From positions 62,001 through 126,000 of the forward strand of contig NZ_JBKQWY010000011.1 of assembly GCF_047308265.1 (NCBI RefSeq): a stretch of 64,000 bases of DNA, given 5' to 3'. This document shows positions 43,891-52,926 of this stretch, piece after piece (positions within the stretch are counted from its first letter, which is position 1; every line of letters begins with the position of its first letter). The translations under genes and the position numbers were made by a program. The notes beneath the pieces are model-generated. The model saw only the letters and a list, made by a program, of their open reading frames with translations, did not search any database and was not told where the DNA came from. The stretch is from Maricaulis sp047308265 (GTDB lineage: Bacteria > Pseudomonadota > Alphaproteobacteria > Caulobacterales > Maricaulaceae).

Positions 43891-44195
43891 GCGTCGGCGA
43901 CCGTCAGGACTTCACTGATCCGGGCCAGTTGTAGGCTTTTGGCAACGACACCCCGGGCGCCGCGAATGGCGAACCGCGTCTGGTCTGTCGCAATCCGGTC
44001 ATTGGCCATCAACAACATGCCAATCCCGGCGGAATCGATCGACGTCAGACCGCTTAGATCGAAACAAACCAACTCGTGGGAGCCGGATTTCATCTCAGCC
44101 ATCAACGGGGTCATCTGTTCCAGTTCATCAAAGGTCAGAACCCCGGACAAGGATACCACGGCGCGATTGGCACTCACATCTTGTTGGATCTGCAT
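43887..44195 (-). CDS. STAS-domain protein (anti-sigma-factor antagonist-like)
   Basis: A 102-residue single STAS domain from the ATG at 44195 (GGAG five bases upstream). FDLSGLTSIDSAGIGMLLMANDRI carries the conserved phosphorylatable serine (IDSAG) of SpoIIAA-like proteins. It lies eight bases after the chemoreceptor stop, so the two are in one operon. No anti-sigma kinase is seen nearby, so the partner is likely elsewhere; in some systems STAS proteins beside receptors take part in chemosensory output. Confidence 0.9.
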   Translation of the reverse strand: MQIQQDVSANRAVVSLSGVLTFDELEQMTPLMAEMKSGSHELVCFDLSGLTSIDSAGIGMLLMANDRIATDQTRFAIRGARGVVAKSLQLARISEVLTVADA

Positions 44196-44203
44196 GACCA
44201 CTC

Positions 44204-46387
44204 CTAGCTGGCGAGACGCTGATCAGTGAATATTGGATCCTGATCTACACCATCATCACTTGCAGAGGCCTTAACGTCATCAAAGGCCTCATAACCGCCT
44301 GTACTGGACTTCGCACCATAGGTTTCTTCTTCAGCGCGTTCTGATGCTGTGATCACGATGCGTGGAATCTCGAAACGGGCCAGTTCGGACATGTCCGCCA
44401 TGGCCTCGGCCGTCTGTGCGAACTGATCCGACTCACCCGCTGCATTACCGGTCAGGCCTTCAATCCGCTTCACACCTTCAGCCACCTGCGCGGTGGTTCC
44501 GCGCGTCTGATCGACAAACGCCCGGAAGCTGGCCGTGGATGCGCGCTGTTCCTCCATTGCCGCTGACACGGCCGTCGTGACCTCGCTCAATGTCGCGATG
44601 GAGGAGGAGATTGCCTCGATGGCGGATACAGTATCCTGGGTCTGATCCTGGATCGCGGCCACACGGTCATTGATTTCCGAGGCAGACTGATTGGTCTGGG
44701 CGGCGAGGGCCTTCACTTCGGCAGCCACAACAGCAAACCCCTTGCCGGCCTCACCTGCGCGCGCCGCCTCGATGGTGGCATTCAGGGCAAGGAGATTGGT
44801 CTGCTCGGCAAGCCCATTGATAATCTCGACAAAACTTCCGATTTGGCCCGCGGCCTCGTCCAGCTTGTTGACCGTCTGGCTGGAATTCTCGGCCCGGGCG
44901 ACCGCATCCCGGCTCAGCTTGTCACTGGTGGCAATCTGTTCCGTGACCTCATTGATCGCATGAATCAACTGATCCGCCTGGATCGCGGCATCATCGGCCT
45001 GTTCTTCTGATTTCCGGGCATGGGCCGCAACCTGTTTGGCTTCGTGCGTGGCGTCAGACAGCGCCTCCCGTACCGCGACCGAACGCGTACGAATATCCGA
45101 TGCCGATTCCACAACCCGGCCCAGACTGCGCTCGGACGCCGTTTCGACTTCGCTCGACATGGCGCGCATCAGACGTGTGCGCTGCTCCATGGCCAGTTGA
45201 TCACCCTGTGCCTTTTCGATCTCCAGCTCCCGTCGCTTGCGAGAATCAATCAGGAAATCCCGGGCGGCGCGCGCCAGAACACCGATTTCATCGGTCCGCT
45301 CCAGACCATGAATATCAACAGACTGCTTACCCTGGGTAATCTCGGTCAGATTCTCTGTAATCGCCTTGATCGGGCGGACAACCCCCAAGGTGACGAAGAT
45401 CGAAATCATGATCGTCGCCAACGTCACCACCGCGGCCAGCGTGCCTGTGAGCCAGGCCGATCGGGTTGAGCTGGACAAGCGGGCTTCTGCCAGCCCGATC
45501 AGATGATTGGAGAATTGGGTTTCAACATCCATCAGAGCATCAATTCGCACGGTCGAGGCATCGAACCAGTCACCGCCCCGCCCTTGCGGGACTGACGCTC
45601 CATACCCGCCTTCGCTCATCAGTTCACGGAACCGGACAACCTCCACCTCGGGTGCTGCGATCGCGGTGCGCAGACGCGAACTCCATTCATCCCCCATGAT
45701 CATCTCGAATTCCTGCATGAACGCATTCTGGGCGGCCTGCAGCTCGATCAGACGACGATGGTTTTGCTGGGAGACTGAACCGGACCCCAGCGAGTTTGAA
45801 CCGATCGCCCGTTCAATCCCGGCCTTCTCCTTGGCCTCCATCAGATTGAGCAGTGCGATCATGCCCTGTGTCATGCCGGCATCATCCGTCGCGTGGATTT
45901 CCTCGACATAGGCTTCGAAGATGGAGTTGATGATCGCCGTATAAAAAGAGACGCCATTGCCGAGCGACATGCCCCCGGCATCCACAGCGCCGCGATGATC
46001 GCCCAGCTGCGCCAATTGCGTGCTGACAGCATTGATCTTGGCCTGGTACTCGGCGCTGAATTGAGACTGATCCTGTTCGGCTAGGGCTGATCGATAAGCT
46101 TGCACGATCGCATTGGTGCGCTGGCGCTGGTCTCGAAGACGCTGGGTAAACACCGCACCCCCTCCGGAACCAATAAAGCCCGCCGTATTGCCCCGTTCGC
46201 GCTGAAGCTCGTGGATCACGGCACTCAGATTGCCACTAAAACGGGTGATCTCGGCAATCGTGCTCATACGCACCGCCTCTCGGCGTTGCTCGATCACAAA
46301 GAAACCGGCGAAAAACACCAGGGCAATAATCGGCAAACCCACCGCAATCGACAATCGATGCACGAGGTTCAGGCGCAGTCCAAACAT
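44204..46387 (-). CDS. Methyl-accepting chemotaxis protein with NIT sensor domain
   Basis: A 727-residue receptor. TM1 at about residues 11-31, periplasmic NIT (nitrate/nitrite-sensing type) domain with the hallmark IHELQRERGNTAGFIGSGG (about 56-74), TM2 near AWLTGTLAAVVTLATIMISIFVTLGVVRP, HAMP, then a long coiled coil with the signalling tip EIINGLAEQTNLLALNATIEAARAGEAGKGFAVVAAEVKALAAQT. The ligand is not known; NIT domains in several receptors sense nitrate or nitrite. GGAGG precedes the ATG. Followed by the STAS gene. Inner membrane. Confidence 0.93.
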   Translation of the reverse strand: MFGLRLNLVHRLSIAVGLPIIALVFFAGFFVIEQRREAVRMSTIAEITRFSGNLSAVIHELQRERGNTAGFIGSGGGAVFTQRLRDQRQRTNAIVQAYRSALAEQDQSQFSAEYQAKINAVSTQLAQLGDHRGAVDAGGMSLGNGVSFYTAIINSIFEAYVEEIHATDDAGMTQGMIALLNLMEAKEKAGIERAIGSNSLGSGSVSQQNHRRLIELQAAQNAFMQEFEMIMGDEWSSRLRTAIAAPEVEVVRFRELMSEGGYGASVPQGRGGDWFDASTVRIDALMDVETQFSNHLIGLAEARLSSSTRSAWLTGTLAAVVTLATIMISIFVTLGVVRPIKAITENLTEITQGKQSVDIHGLERTDEIGVLARAARDFLIDSRKRRELEIEKAQGDQLAMEQRTRLMRAMSSEVETASERSLGRVVESASDIRTRSVAVREALSDATHEAKQVAAHARKSEEQADDAAIQADQLIHAINEVTEQIATSDKLSRDAVARAENSSQTVNKLDEAAGQIGSFVEIINGLAEQTNLLALNATIEAARAGEAGKGFAVVAAEVKALAAQTNQSASEINDRVAAIQDQTQDTVSAIEAISSSIATLSEVTTAVSAAMEEQRASTASFRAFVDQTRGTTAQVAEGVKRIEGLTGNAAGESDQFAQTAEAMADMSELARFEIPRIVITASERAEEETYGAKSSTGGYEAFDDVKASASDDGVDQDPIFTDQRLAS

Positions 46388-46462
46388 GTGTTGCCTCCAC
46401 GAACAGACTCATCTGGTTCGAAGAAGCTTCAAGTTTATGGTTTCAATATTGCTAATTCTGGA

Positions 46463-46497
46463 GAAAAGGGCGCCCGGAACACGAAAACTCCGGGCGC
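46463..46497 (-). terminator. Rho-independent terminator after the M14 peptidase gene
   Basis: GCGCCCGGA/TCCGGGCGC stem (46470-46497), followed on the minus strand by CCCTTTTCTCC, eight bases past the peptidase stop. Confidence 0.82.
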
Positions 46498-46504
46498 GCC
46501 TCTC

Positions 46505-49123
46505 TTATTCGTGCTGATGTGCCTCATAATCGCCGCGCGGATCCATGATTACCTGTGAGAAAAACAGGGAATTCATGAACAGCTTTTCGTTGCCGCGATA
46601 CGTGGCCCGGAACAGGGGGTTATCGGCAAACAGAATCACTGAGCCGCGCCCCAGTCGTTCTGCGACGACCGCCGGGGTGCCACCGATCTCCTCCAGGCGT
46701 CGTTGCGACGCGTAACCCGACAAAAGCGGGTCTTCAGTGTATTGCACCGCCACAGCGAACGGATTGTCCTCCGGCCATTCAAGAGTGAAGGTCGCATTGC
46801 GATGCAGGGCAATATCACGATCTGTATATCCCCAGCCCAGCGGGTGCGACGTGTCGAGATCGCCTGCAAAGAGGGCGCCGCCAATCACGTGTTCTGCATC
46901 ATTGAGACGCATGTCTGAATAGCTGCGACGATCAGGTCCGGCCTCCTCATCACTCTCATCCTCCGCGTCTTCATCGATCTCACGACCGAGGAAGGTGGAC
47001 TGTGCCATCAACGCTGCCTGACGCAGGGCGATCACGGTGCCGCCATCTTCACGGATCCACTGTTCGACCCGTTCGGACGCTCGCTCGCCCAGTCCGGTCC
47101 GGCCCCCACCGGCAATCACGAGATGGGTGTATCGCGACCAGTCCAGTCCACCCAGCTGGGATTTGCGGCGCAAGGTCACGGGAATTTCCATACGGTGATC
47201 CAGCTGGTGCCAGATCTCCCCGACATCATACCGGGCCAAACCATCATCAAACAGGACAAGCACGCTAGGCTTGCGGATCGAGCGGAAACCCGACCCATCC
47301 CCCAGATCGGGTGTATTGCCTGTTGTCGATCCCGAGCGGACGGCCTGAACAGGAACGCCATCCTCTGCTGCAATACGGCTGACCAGATCATGGATCGCAT
47401 CACGATCGACATCCTGACCCTGGAACGGAATGAAAACCGTTCCCGCGCCATACCGTTCGCGTCCGGCCTCGGTGAGAATTTCCGCAGGCTCGGTCGCGAC
47501 ACGCACCCGCACATCCGCATCCAGCAGGCGATAGAGCGCGCGAGGCGCATAATAGTCTGACCATCGCATCACATAGCCATAATCAGAACGCTGAGGCGGT
47601 GCGAAGGAGACGGGCTGGGCATTGAGCGCCTCGCCAGCCAGGCCCGGTGAGAAATTCCGGCCCAGCGGGGCATAATCCAGATCCCACGCGAGCGGCATCG
47701 TCCAGCCGGACACATCATAGAAGATGTTCTCATCAAACTCGGTCACCCGGTCGAACAAGGCCCGGATCATGGTGTACTGATCCTGCCGAAGGTCGATGAG
47801 AATGGACTGGTCGGCCTCGAAGAATTGACCGTCCAGTCGGACATCGCGGGTCAGGGTCTGCACCGTCACATCATGCCGGTTCAACAGATCGATAAACTCA
47901 TTCAGACGGGCCGGGTCATCCGCGGCCGAAACCACAAAGGCCCGGTCCCGGTCTGCATTCGCCGCGCTGCGCGCATTAGCGAAGAAGGTTCGCTGATATT
48001 GGGCAATTGCTGCGCGATTGGCGCGGGCCCCGTCGATCGTCGTCAGCGAGGTACGGAAATGCGTCCGCACATTCTCCCCATGATCTACCAGCCCGCGCTG
48101 GGCCTCGATCAGACCGCCACGCGCTGCGCCAACTTCGAACAGAATGCCCAGCGAGCCATTGACCTGGGGATAGGTCGAGCCCTTTCCAACATAGAAATTG
48201 TCGAAGCCTTCCTCGGACGTAAACAGCCGCGCTTCACTGTCCAGGAAGGCAATATGATGTTGCGCAATCGCCTGGGTGAGAGTGCGGGCATCCTCCGGGA
48301 TCAGGGGATTGCGGCGCAAAGGTTCGCCCGGGTGGAAATAGAAGGTCGATTCAGTTCCCATTTCATGGAAGTCCGCCGAGACCTGGGGTTTCCAGCGATG
48401 CCAGGCGGAGAGCCAAGCCTGGCTCTCCGGCTGCGTCTGCAGCAGCCACTGACGATTGAGATCGAACCAGTAGTGATTGGTGCGTGCCTCAACCCATAAA
48501 TTGTGCTGCTGGTGCGCAGGATCGGTGGTTTCGACAGCGCCGCCAAACATTTCAACATGATTGATTCGGCGCGCATGGCCATCCGGGTTAAAAACGGCCG
48601 TGATCAGAACGACGCTGTCATCCAGCATCGCGTCAATCTCGGCGCCCTCGGCCGCCGCCAAGTGGTACAAGGTGGGAATAGCGGCATCCATGCCCGCACT
48701 TTCCGCGCCATGAACACCGTAATTGAGCCAGATCACCGCCTTGTCACTGTCGGAGGCCACGGCCCCTGCGTCCAGTGTTTCAAGATGTTGGGCGCGGATC
48801 TCGTCAATTCGGGCGTGATTGTCTGGCGAGGTCACCACAAAAAAAAGGATCGGCCGACCTTCGTGCGAATACCCCAGGGTTTCGACGCTGATCCGGTCGG
48901 AATCCTCGGCGATTTCGGTCAGATAACGCACCATCACATCATGGCGGACCGGCCGGTCACCCACACCAAAACCGAGAACATCCTCCGGCCGGGTGATCGC
49001 CTCATCATATGTGACACCGTCCAGCTGGAAGTATTCGATCGGTTCGGCAGATGCCACAGGTGCCATCCCGGCCCATGTCACCATCGACAAGGCCGCAACG
49101 GCCGTGCGTGTCAAAATGCGCAT
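46505..49123 (-). CDS. M14 family zinc carboxypeptidase with GATase1-like C-terminal domain
   Basis: About 872 residues; ATG codons at 49129 and 49123 are close together, and AAGGGG six bases before 49123 favours the latter. A signal peptide MRILTRTAVAALSMVTWAGMAPVASA is clear. The M14 domain has the zinc motif GVHGAESAG (HxxE), then NPDGHARR, FDLNRQW and a catalytic region near ADFHEMGTESTFYFHPGEP. From about residue 640 the SVLVLFDDGLARYDVGEIWHQLDH...THLVIAGGGRTGLGERASERVEQWIREDGGTVIAL stretch is a glutamine-amidotransferase-like fold without an obvious Cys nucleophile. Exported, probably periplasmic peptide degradation. Monocistronic. Confidence 0.88.
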   Translation of the reverse strand: MRILTRTAVAALSMVTWAGMAPVASAEPIEYFQLDGVTYDEAITRPEDVLGFGVGDRPVRHDVMVRYLTEIAEDSDRISVETLGYSHEGRPILFFVVTSPDNHARIDEIRAQHLETLDAGAVASDSDKAVIWLNYGVHGAESAGMDAAIPTLYHLAAAEGAEIDAMLDDSVVLITAVFNPDGHARRINHVEMFGGAVETTDPAHQQHNLWVEARTNHYWFDLNRQWLLQTQPESQAWLSAWHRWKPQVSADFHEMGTESTFYFHPGEPLRRNPLIPEDARTLTQAIAQHHIAFLDSEARLFTSEEGFDNFYVGKGSTYPQVNGSLGILFEVGAARGGLIEAQRGLVDHGENVRTHFRTSLTTIDGARANRAAIAQYQRTFFANARSAANADRDRAFVVSAADDPARLNEFIDLLNRHDVTVQTLTRDVRLDGQFFEADQSILIDLRQDQYTMIRALFDRVTEFDENIFYDVSGWTMPLAWDLDYAPLGRNFSPGLAGEALNAQPVSFAPPQRSDYGYVMRWSDYYAPRALYRLLDADVRVRVATEPAEILTEAGRERYGAGTVFIPFQGQDVDRDAIHDLVSRIAAEDGVPVQAVRSGSTTGNTPDLGDGSGFRSIRKPSVLVLFDDGLARYDVGEIWHQLDHRMEIPVTLRRKSQLGGLDWSRYTHLVIAGGGRTGLGERASERVEQWIREDGGTVIALRQAALMAQSTFLGREIDEDAEDESDEEAGPDRRSYSDMRLNDAEHVIGGALFAGDLDTSHPLGWGYTDRDIALHRNATFTLEWPEDNPFAVAVQYTEDPLLSGYASQRRLEEIGGTPAVVAERLGRGSVILFADNPLFRATYRGNEKLFMNSLFFSQVIMDPRGDYEAHQHE

Positions 49124-49278
49124 TCTCATCCCCTTCTCGCGTATCAGTGGGGAAGCTAGCGTCCTTACACCCGAAGGCCAATCACTCTCACAGCGCTTTG
49201 ATCGCGGTGCGGCCTGCAAAACAGCGATTGCCCCCACTCCGGCTTGGCGGCAAGGTTTTGAAAAAACGGGAGGTCACC

Positions 49279-50088
49279 ATGTCCACTTCACAGCGTTTTC
49301 ACGACCGGGTTCGTGTCGATATCGCCGACCATATCGCGCGGGTCGTCCTCGATCGTCCCGACAAGCTCAATGCGCTCGACCCCGCCATGTTCAGCGGATT
49401 GATCGAGGCCGGAGACTGGATCAAGACCCGGTCCGATATCCGTGTCGTCGTCATGAGCGGTGAAGGCCGGATGTTCAGCGCCGGCCTCGATTTCATGAGC
49501 TTTTCGGGAATGGCAGACGGGGATGGCGCGCCTACAGATCTGAGACCGAGAACACATGGCCTGGTCAATACACCTCAGAAGGTCGCCTGGGTCTGGCGGG
49601 AACTGGACATTCCGGTGATTGCGGCCGTCCAGGGCGGAGCACTGGGAGGCGGACTTCAGATCATTCTCGGCGCAGACATCAGACTGGTCGCCCCGGACGC
49701 CACGCTGTCCATTGCAGAAATCCGTTGGGGTCTGGTGCCAGACATGTCTGGTTGTGCGATTTTGCCGGGCCTGGTGCGCGCGGATGTTCTGGCGGAACTG
49801 ACCTATACGGGTCGCAATGTCTCGGGCGAGGAGGCCGTCGCTGTAGGTTTGGCGACACGGGTGGAAATAGATCCGCTTGCCGCAGCGGAACAGATGGCAA
49901 GGGAGATCGCAAGCAAGAGCCCGTCTGCGATCCGCCACGGCAAGCGGTTGCTGGAGATAGCGTATTCAGCCGACACAGCGGCGATACTGCAGGCCGAATC
50001 CGACGCCCAGCAAGCCCTGATCGGGCAGCCGCACCAGGTGGAAGCCGTTATGGCCCAGCTGGAAAAACGTCCGCCCGAATTCAGCTAG
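49279..50088 (+). CDS. Crotonase (enoyl-CoA hydratase/isomerase) family protein
   Basis: A 269-residue protein from the ATG at 49279 (GGGAGG five bases upstream). VVLDRPDKLNALDPAMFSGL, the oxyanion motif FSAGLDFMSF and VIAAVQGGALGGGLQIILGADIRLV are the crotonase signature. The catalytic residues in the third motif read AEIRWGLVPDMSG, with Glu where isomerases and hydratases have one or two acids and Asp in PDMSG. Exact reaction unknown; a delta-isomerase or hydratase of short-chain acyl-CoA is possible. Stop is five bases from the convergent GalE stop. Confidence 0.87.
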   Translation: MSTSQRFHDRVRVDIADHIARVVLDRPDKLNALDPAMFSGLIEAGDWIKTRSDIRVVVMSGEGRMFSAGLDFMSFSGMADGDGAPTDLRPRTHGLVNTPQKVAWVWRELDIPVIAAVQGGALGGGLQIILGADIRLVAPDATLSIAEIRWGLVPDMSGCAILPGLVRADVLAELTYTGRNVSGEEAVAVGLATRVEIDPLAAAEQMAREIASKSPSAIRHGKRLLEIAYSADTAAILQAESDAQQALIGQPHQVEAVMAQLEKRPPEFS

Positions 50089-50093
50089 TTCTG

Positions 50094-51104
50094 TCATTCG
50101 GCAGCCGACCGGGTTTCGCGCAGAATCTGGGCCTCGTGGGTGTTATGCCAGGCCCAGGCATGGGCAATCATGTCGATCAACTCGTGCCTGGGTTTCCAGT
50201 TGAGCACGTCGAAGGCCCGGCTCGCATCAGCATAGAGCGCGGCGGGATCCCCCCGGCGGCGCTCGGACGCCAGGGCCAGAATGCGCTCACCCGTGACTTC
50301 ATGACAGGTCTGGATGATCTCACGCACGCTGGTTCCCTGTCCGGTCCCCAGATTGGCAACCAGACTCTGTCCGCCCGCCCATAAATGCTCCAACGCCGCG
50401 ATATGCGCATCTGCCAGGTCCAGCACATGCACGTAATCGCGAATGGCCGTGCCGTCCGGAGTGTCGTAGTCCGTGCCGAAGATTTTCAGCGGACCCCGAC
50501 GACCCTGCGCCGTTTTCAGAGCCAGCGGGATCAGATGGGTTTCCGGATAGTGCGACTCACCGATCCGGCCTTCCGGGTCCGCTCCCGCCGCATTGAAATA
50601 GCGCAATCGGGCCGTCCGCATTCCGGTCTTGCTCTCCTGGGCGGCCAGAACACATTCCGCCATGTATTTGGACTCACCATAAGGGCTTTCCGGTGCAATC
50701 GATGTCTCTTCTGTCAATGCGCCACCGGACCCGGAATTTCCGTACACCGCGCAGGTGGATGACAGGATAAAGGCGTCAGCTCCACATTCCGCTGCCATGT
50801 CGGCGACACAGGCCGTGCCTCCCAGATTGATGCCCAGAGTCTCTTCCGGATTGCGCATGCTGGCGGCAACATCCGCCTGCGCCGCAAAATGCATGACAGC
50901 CTCTGGACGGTAACAATTCATCACCTCGGCCAGGCGCTGGCGATCGCGAACATCGCCCTCTTCAAACGGGCCGAACCGCACAAATTCGCGGTGCCCCGTC
51001 GACAGATTATCATATGTGATCGGCATATAGCCGGCTTCAGCCAGTTTCAAACAGGCGTGGGAGCCGACATAACCTGCGCCCCCGGTGACCAGAACTCGTT
51101 TCAT
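50094..51104 (-). CDS. galE: UDP-glucose 4-epimerase
   Basis: A 336-residue extended SDR from the ATG at 51104 (GGGAGG eight bases upstream). VLVTGGAGYVGSHACLKLAEAGY binds NAD, VMHFAAQADVAASMRNPE follows, catalytic Ser in LSSTCAVYGNS and Tyr-Lys in YGESKYMAE, and RYFNAAGADPEGRIGE with the RDYVHVLDLADAH motif mark GalE. It interconverts UDP-glucose and UDP-galactose and probably supplies sugar nucleotides to the polysaccharide locus that follows on the other side of the 313-base divergent region. Confidence 0.94.
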   Translation of the reverse strand: MKRVLVTGGAGYVGSHACLKLAEAGYMPITYDNLSTGHREFVRFGPFEEGDVRDRQRLAEVMNCYRPEAVMHFAAQADVAASMRNPEETLGINLGGTACVADMAAECGADAFILSSTCAVYGNSGSGGALTEETSIAPESPYGESKYMAECVLAAQESKTGMRTARLRYFNAAGADPEGRIGESHYPETHLIPLALKTAQGRRGPLKIFGTDYDTPDGTAIRDYVHVLDLADAHIAALEHLWAGGQSLVANLGTGQGTSVREIIQTCHEVTGERILALASERRRGDPAALYADASRAFDVLNWKPRHELIDMIAHAWAWHNTHEAQILRETRSAAE

Positions 51105-51417
51105 CTGCACATCCTCCCTTGCTTGCGTGCGATGACTCTGTCCACTCAAGCGGGGGGCCAAGCTGGGGCCAACCACAACCTCTACGGCAAACAACTGAAT
51201 TATAACTGTTTTTTGGGCCCTTCCCCGGATCGACGCCACACATCGCCGAGACGGGATTGCGAATTGCAATAGCTGTGCTCGCAAAATGCGAGGATGCCCG
51301 ACCGTTTTGCGAATCGCATTTTGCGGATCGGCCTCGAAGCCCCTGAAAAACAAGGCCTAAGCGCGAATTCCGGTCTGGCAGAGGCCTTGCGACACTCCGA
51401 TCAAAAGGAGTTTCGCC
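51105..51417. promoter_or_regulatory. Divergent regulatory region with TTGCGAA-type inverted repeats
   Basis: No gene seen. It contains ATTGC-gaatt-GCAAT (51256-51270), CTCGCA-aaa-TGCGAG (51278-51292) and TGCGA-a-TCGCA (51308-51318). The first includes GCGAATTGCAA, whose complement TTGCAATTCGC recurs at 61930-61940 upstream of the histidine kinase gene. These suggest binding sites for a common regulator of galE and the polysaccharide operon. Confidence 0.55.
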
Positions 51418-51657
51418 ATGACCCGACACATCACGAACCAATACCGCCTGACAGACCCCGCCCAGCGTCATCGTTTTGACCGGGCCCTGTTTGACTTCCT
51501 GCATCGGGCCTTCGAACGCGAGGATGCGCCCACCATCCGGGTTCATAGCCATCAGGAGGCCGGCACGGTCGTTCGTGAGATCGAATGCCGCTGCCCCCGC
51601 ACAGCAAAAGCCCTGGCACAGCACATCGCATCCGCCCTGCCCGAGGCCCGCGCCTGA
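51418..51657 (+). CDS. Small hypothetical protein at the head of the polysaccharide operon
   Basis: A 79-residue protein with AAAGGAG upstream. MTRHITNQYRLTDPAQRHRFDRALFDFLHRAFEREDAPTIRVHSHQEAGTVVREIECRCPRTAKALAQHIASALPEARA has no signal peptide or TM segment. The fold pattern (helix, strand, strand, helix) would suit a small alpha-beta protein. No family recognised. It lies 36 bases before the exporter gene, so it is likely co-transcribed. Confidence 0.65.
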   Translation: MTRHITNQYRLTDPAQRHRFDRALFDFLHRAFEREDAPTIRVHSHQEAGTVVREIECRCPRTAKALAQHIASALPEARA

Positions 51658-51693
51658 CAGTCCCTCAGGGAAGCTTGCGCTTAGGAGATCATC

Positions 51694-52926
51694 ATGACGC
51701 GCCTGTCCGTACTTGCCTTGTCCCTGCTCGCCGGTGCCTGTGCCACGGCCTTTGAAGAACCCCGCAACACGGTGGATCTGAGAAGCGGAGCGTATATGTC
51801 GGCGCGCCAACCCATGCAGCCCGCCGAAGAGACCACACTGTCGGGCCAGGGTCGCTATGGCGATATGGCCCGCTGCACCGATGCCGATCTACCCATGGCG
51901 GCTCCGGACAGTCGTTTGATGACCGGGGGCAGCCAGCCGCCTGCACCGCCGCTCTCTCCGGGCGATATGGTCGAGATCCGCCTGCCTGAAGGTGAAGCCT
52001 TTGAGGGGCGCTACATCATCGGGCCGGATGGATATCTGGTTCTGCCTCACCTGCGCCCGGTCATGGCCGCTGGCTTTCCGGCGGAAACAGTGGAAGGTCT
52101 GATTTCCGCTGCCCTGATCGAAGGCGAATACTATCGCGCCGGTTTTCTCCAGCTCGACCTGGACGTCGTGCACTGGGCCCCGGTGCAGGTTCATGTCAGC
52201 GGCGCCGTGTTTCAGCCGGGCGATATGCTGCTGAACGACCAGCCTTCCGACTCCATATTCGTCAATCGGGTCGAGGCCGGCGGCGATGTCGCGACGGGCC
52301 GCACTCTGACAACGGCGCTGTCCCGGGCTTCAGGCATTCGTCCCGATGCGGACATCCGCAATGTCGTCGTCGTCCGCGATGGCGCTCGCCGGGTCTATGA
52401 CGTCTCCGGCGCACTGAATGGTCAGCGGTTTGCGGATCCGGTGCTGGCAGCCGGCGACCAGGTCCACATCCTGTCCCGCGGCTGTTTCCAGGAAGCCCTG
52501 GCCCGCCCCTCCCGTGTCACGATGTCGGGTGTGCGTGTGTTCATGTCGAACCTGACCCAGCCCGCCTCATCCAATGCCCAGTCCGCGATCAGCGCCGAGG
52601 CTACCAGCCTGCCCTATGGCACCCGCTTCTTGCAGGCGCTGGTATCGGCCAACTGCGTCGGGGGTATTCAAGCCACAAATGCCAATCGCTGGGCGGTGCT
52701 GATCTCGCGCAATCCGGTCACCGGCGAAAGCGAAGTCATCGCCCGGTCGATTGAGGGCCTTGTCCGTCGGGCAGACCGGGATGCCTTCAATCCCGTCATG
52801 CTGCCCAATGATGCGATCGCCTGCTATGACAGCCACGTCACCAATGTGCGTGACGTCGTCAGCGCCTTCAGCGACATCATCTACCCGGCCGTCAACGTCT
52901 CGATCTTGGCGGAGGCGGCCCGATGA
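51694..52926 (+). CDS. Polysaccharide export outer-membrane protein (Wza/HfsD-like)
   Basis: A 410-residue lipoprotein with lipobox LLAGAC. The poly_export domain starts PLSPGDMVEIRLPEGEAFEGRYIIGPDGYLVLPHLRPVMAAG, and a SLBB-like part with VHVSGAVFQPGD follows; ALSRASGIRPDADIRNVVVVRDG is the usual motif after it. It forms the secretion pore of Wzx/Wzy-dependent systems. In Caulobacter the holdfast protein HfsD is a homologue; assignment to holdfast or EPS cannot be made from sequence alone. Its stop overlaps the co-polymerase start (ATGA). Confidence 0.9.
   Translation: MTRLSVLALSLLAGACATAFEEPRNTVDLRSGAYMSARQPMQPAEETTLSGQGRYGDMARCTDADLPMAAPDSRLMTGGSQPPAPPLSPGDMVEIRLPEGEAFEGRYIIGPDGYLVLPHLRPVMAAGFPAETVEGLISAALIEGEYYRAGFLQLDLDVVHWAPVQVHVSGAVFQPGDMLLNDQPSDSIFVNRVEAGGDVATGRTLTTALSRASGIRPDADIRNVVVVRDGARRVYDVSGALNGQRFADPVLAAGDQVHILSRGCFQEALARPSRVTMSGVRVFMSNLTQPASSNAQSAISAEATSLPYGTRFLQALVSANCVGGIQATNANRWAVLISRNPVTGESEVIARSIEGLVRRADRDAFNPVMLPNDAIACYDSHVTNVRDVVSAFSDIIYPAVNVSILAEAAR

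Noticed and set aside
51256..51326. Clustered short repeats as a CRISPR array
   Set aside because: The repeats are short, differ in spacing and form inverted and not direct repeats; no cas gene is present.
51037..51810. Minus-strand open frame over the galE/polysaccharide intergenic region
   Set aside because: It overlaps the 5' ends of galE, the small ORF and the exporter gene, which have good ribosome sites; no family similarity seen.
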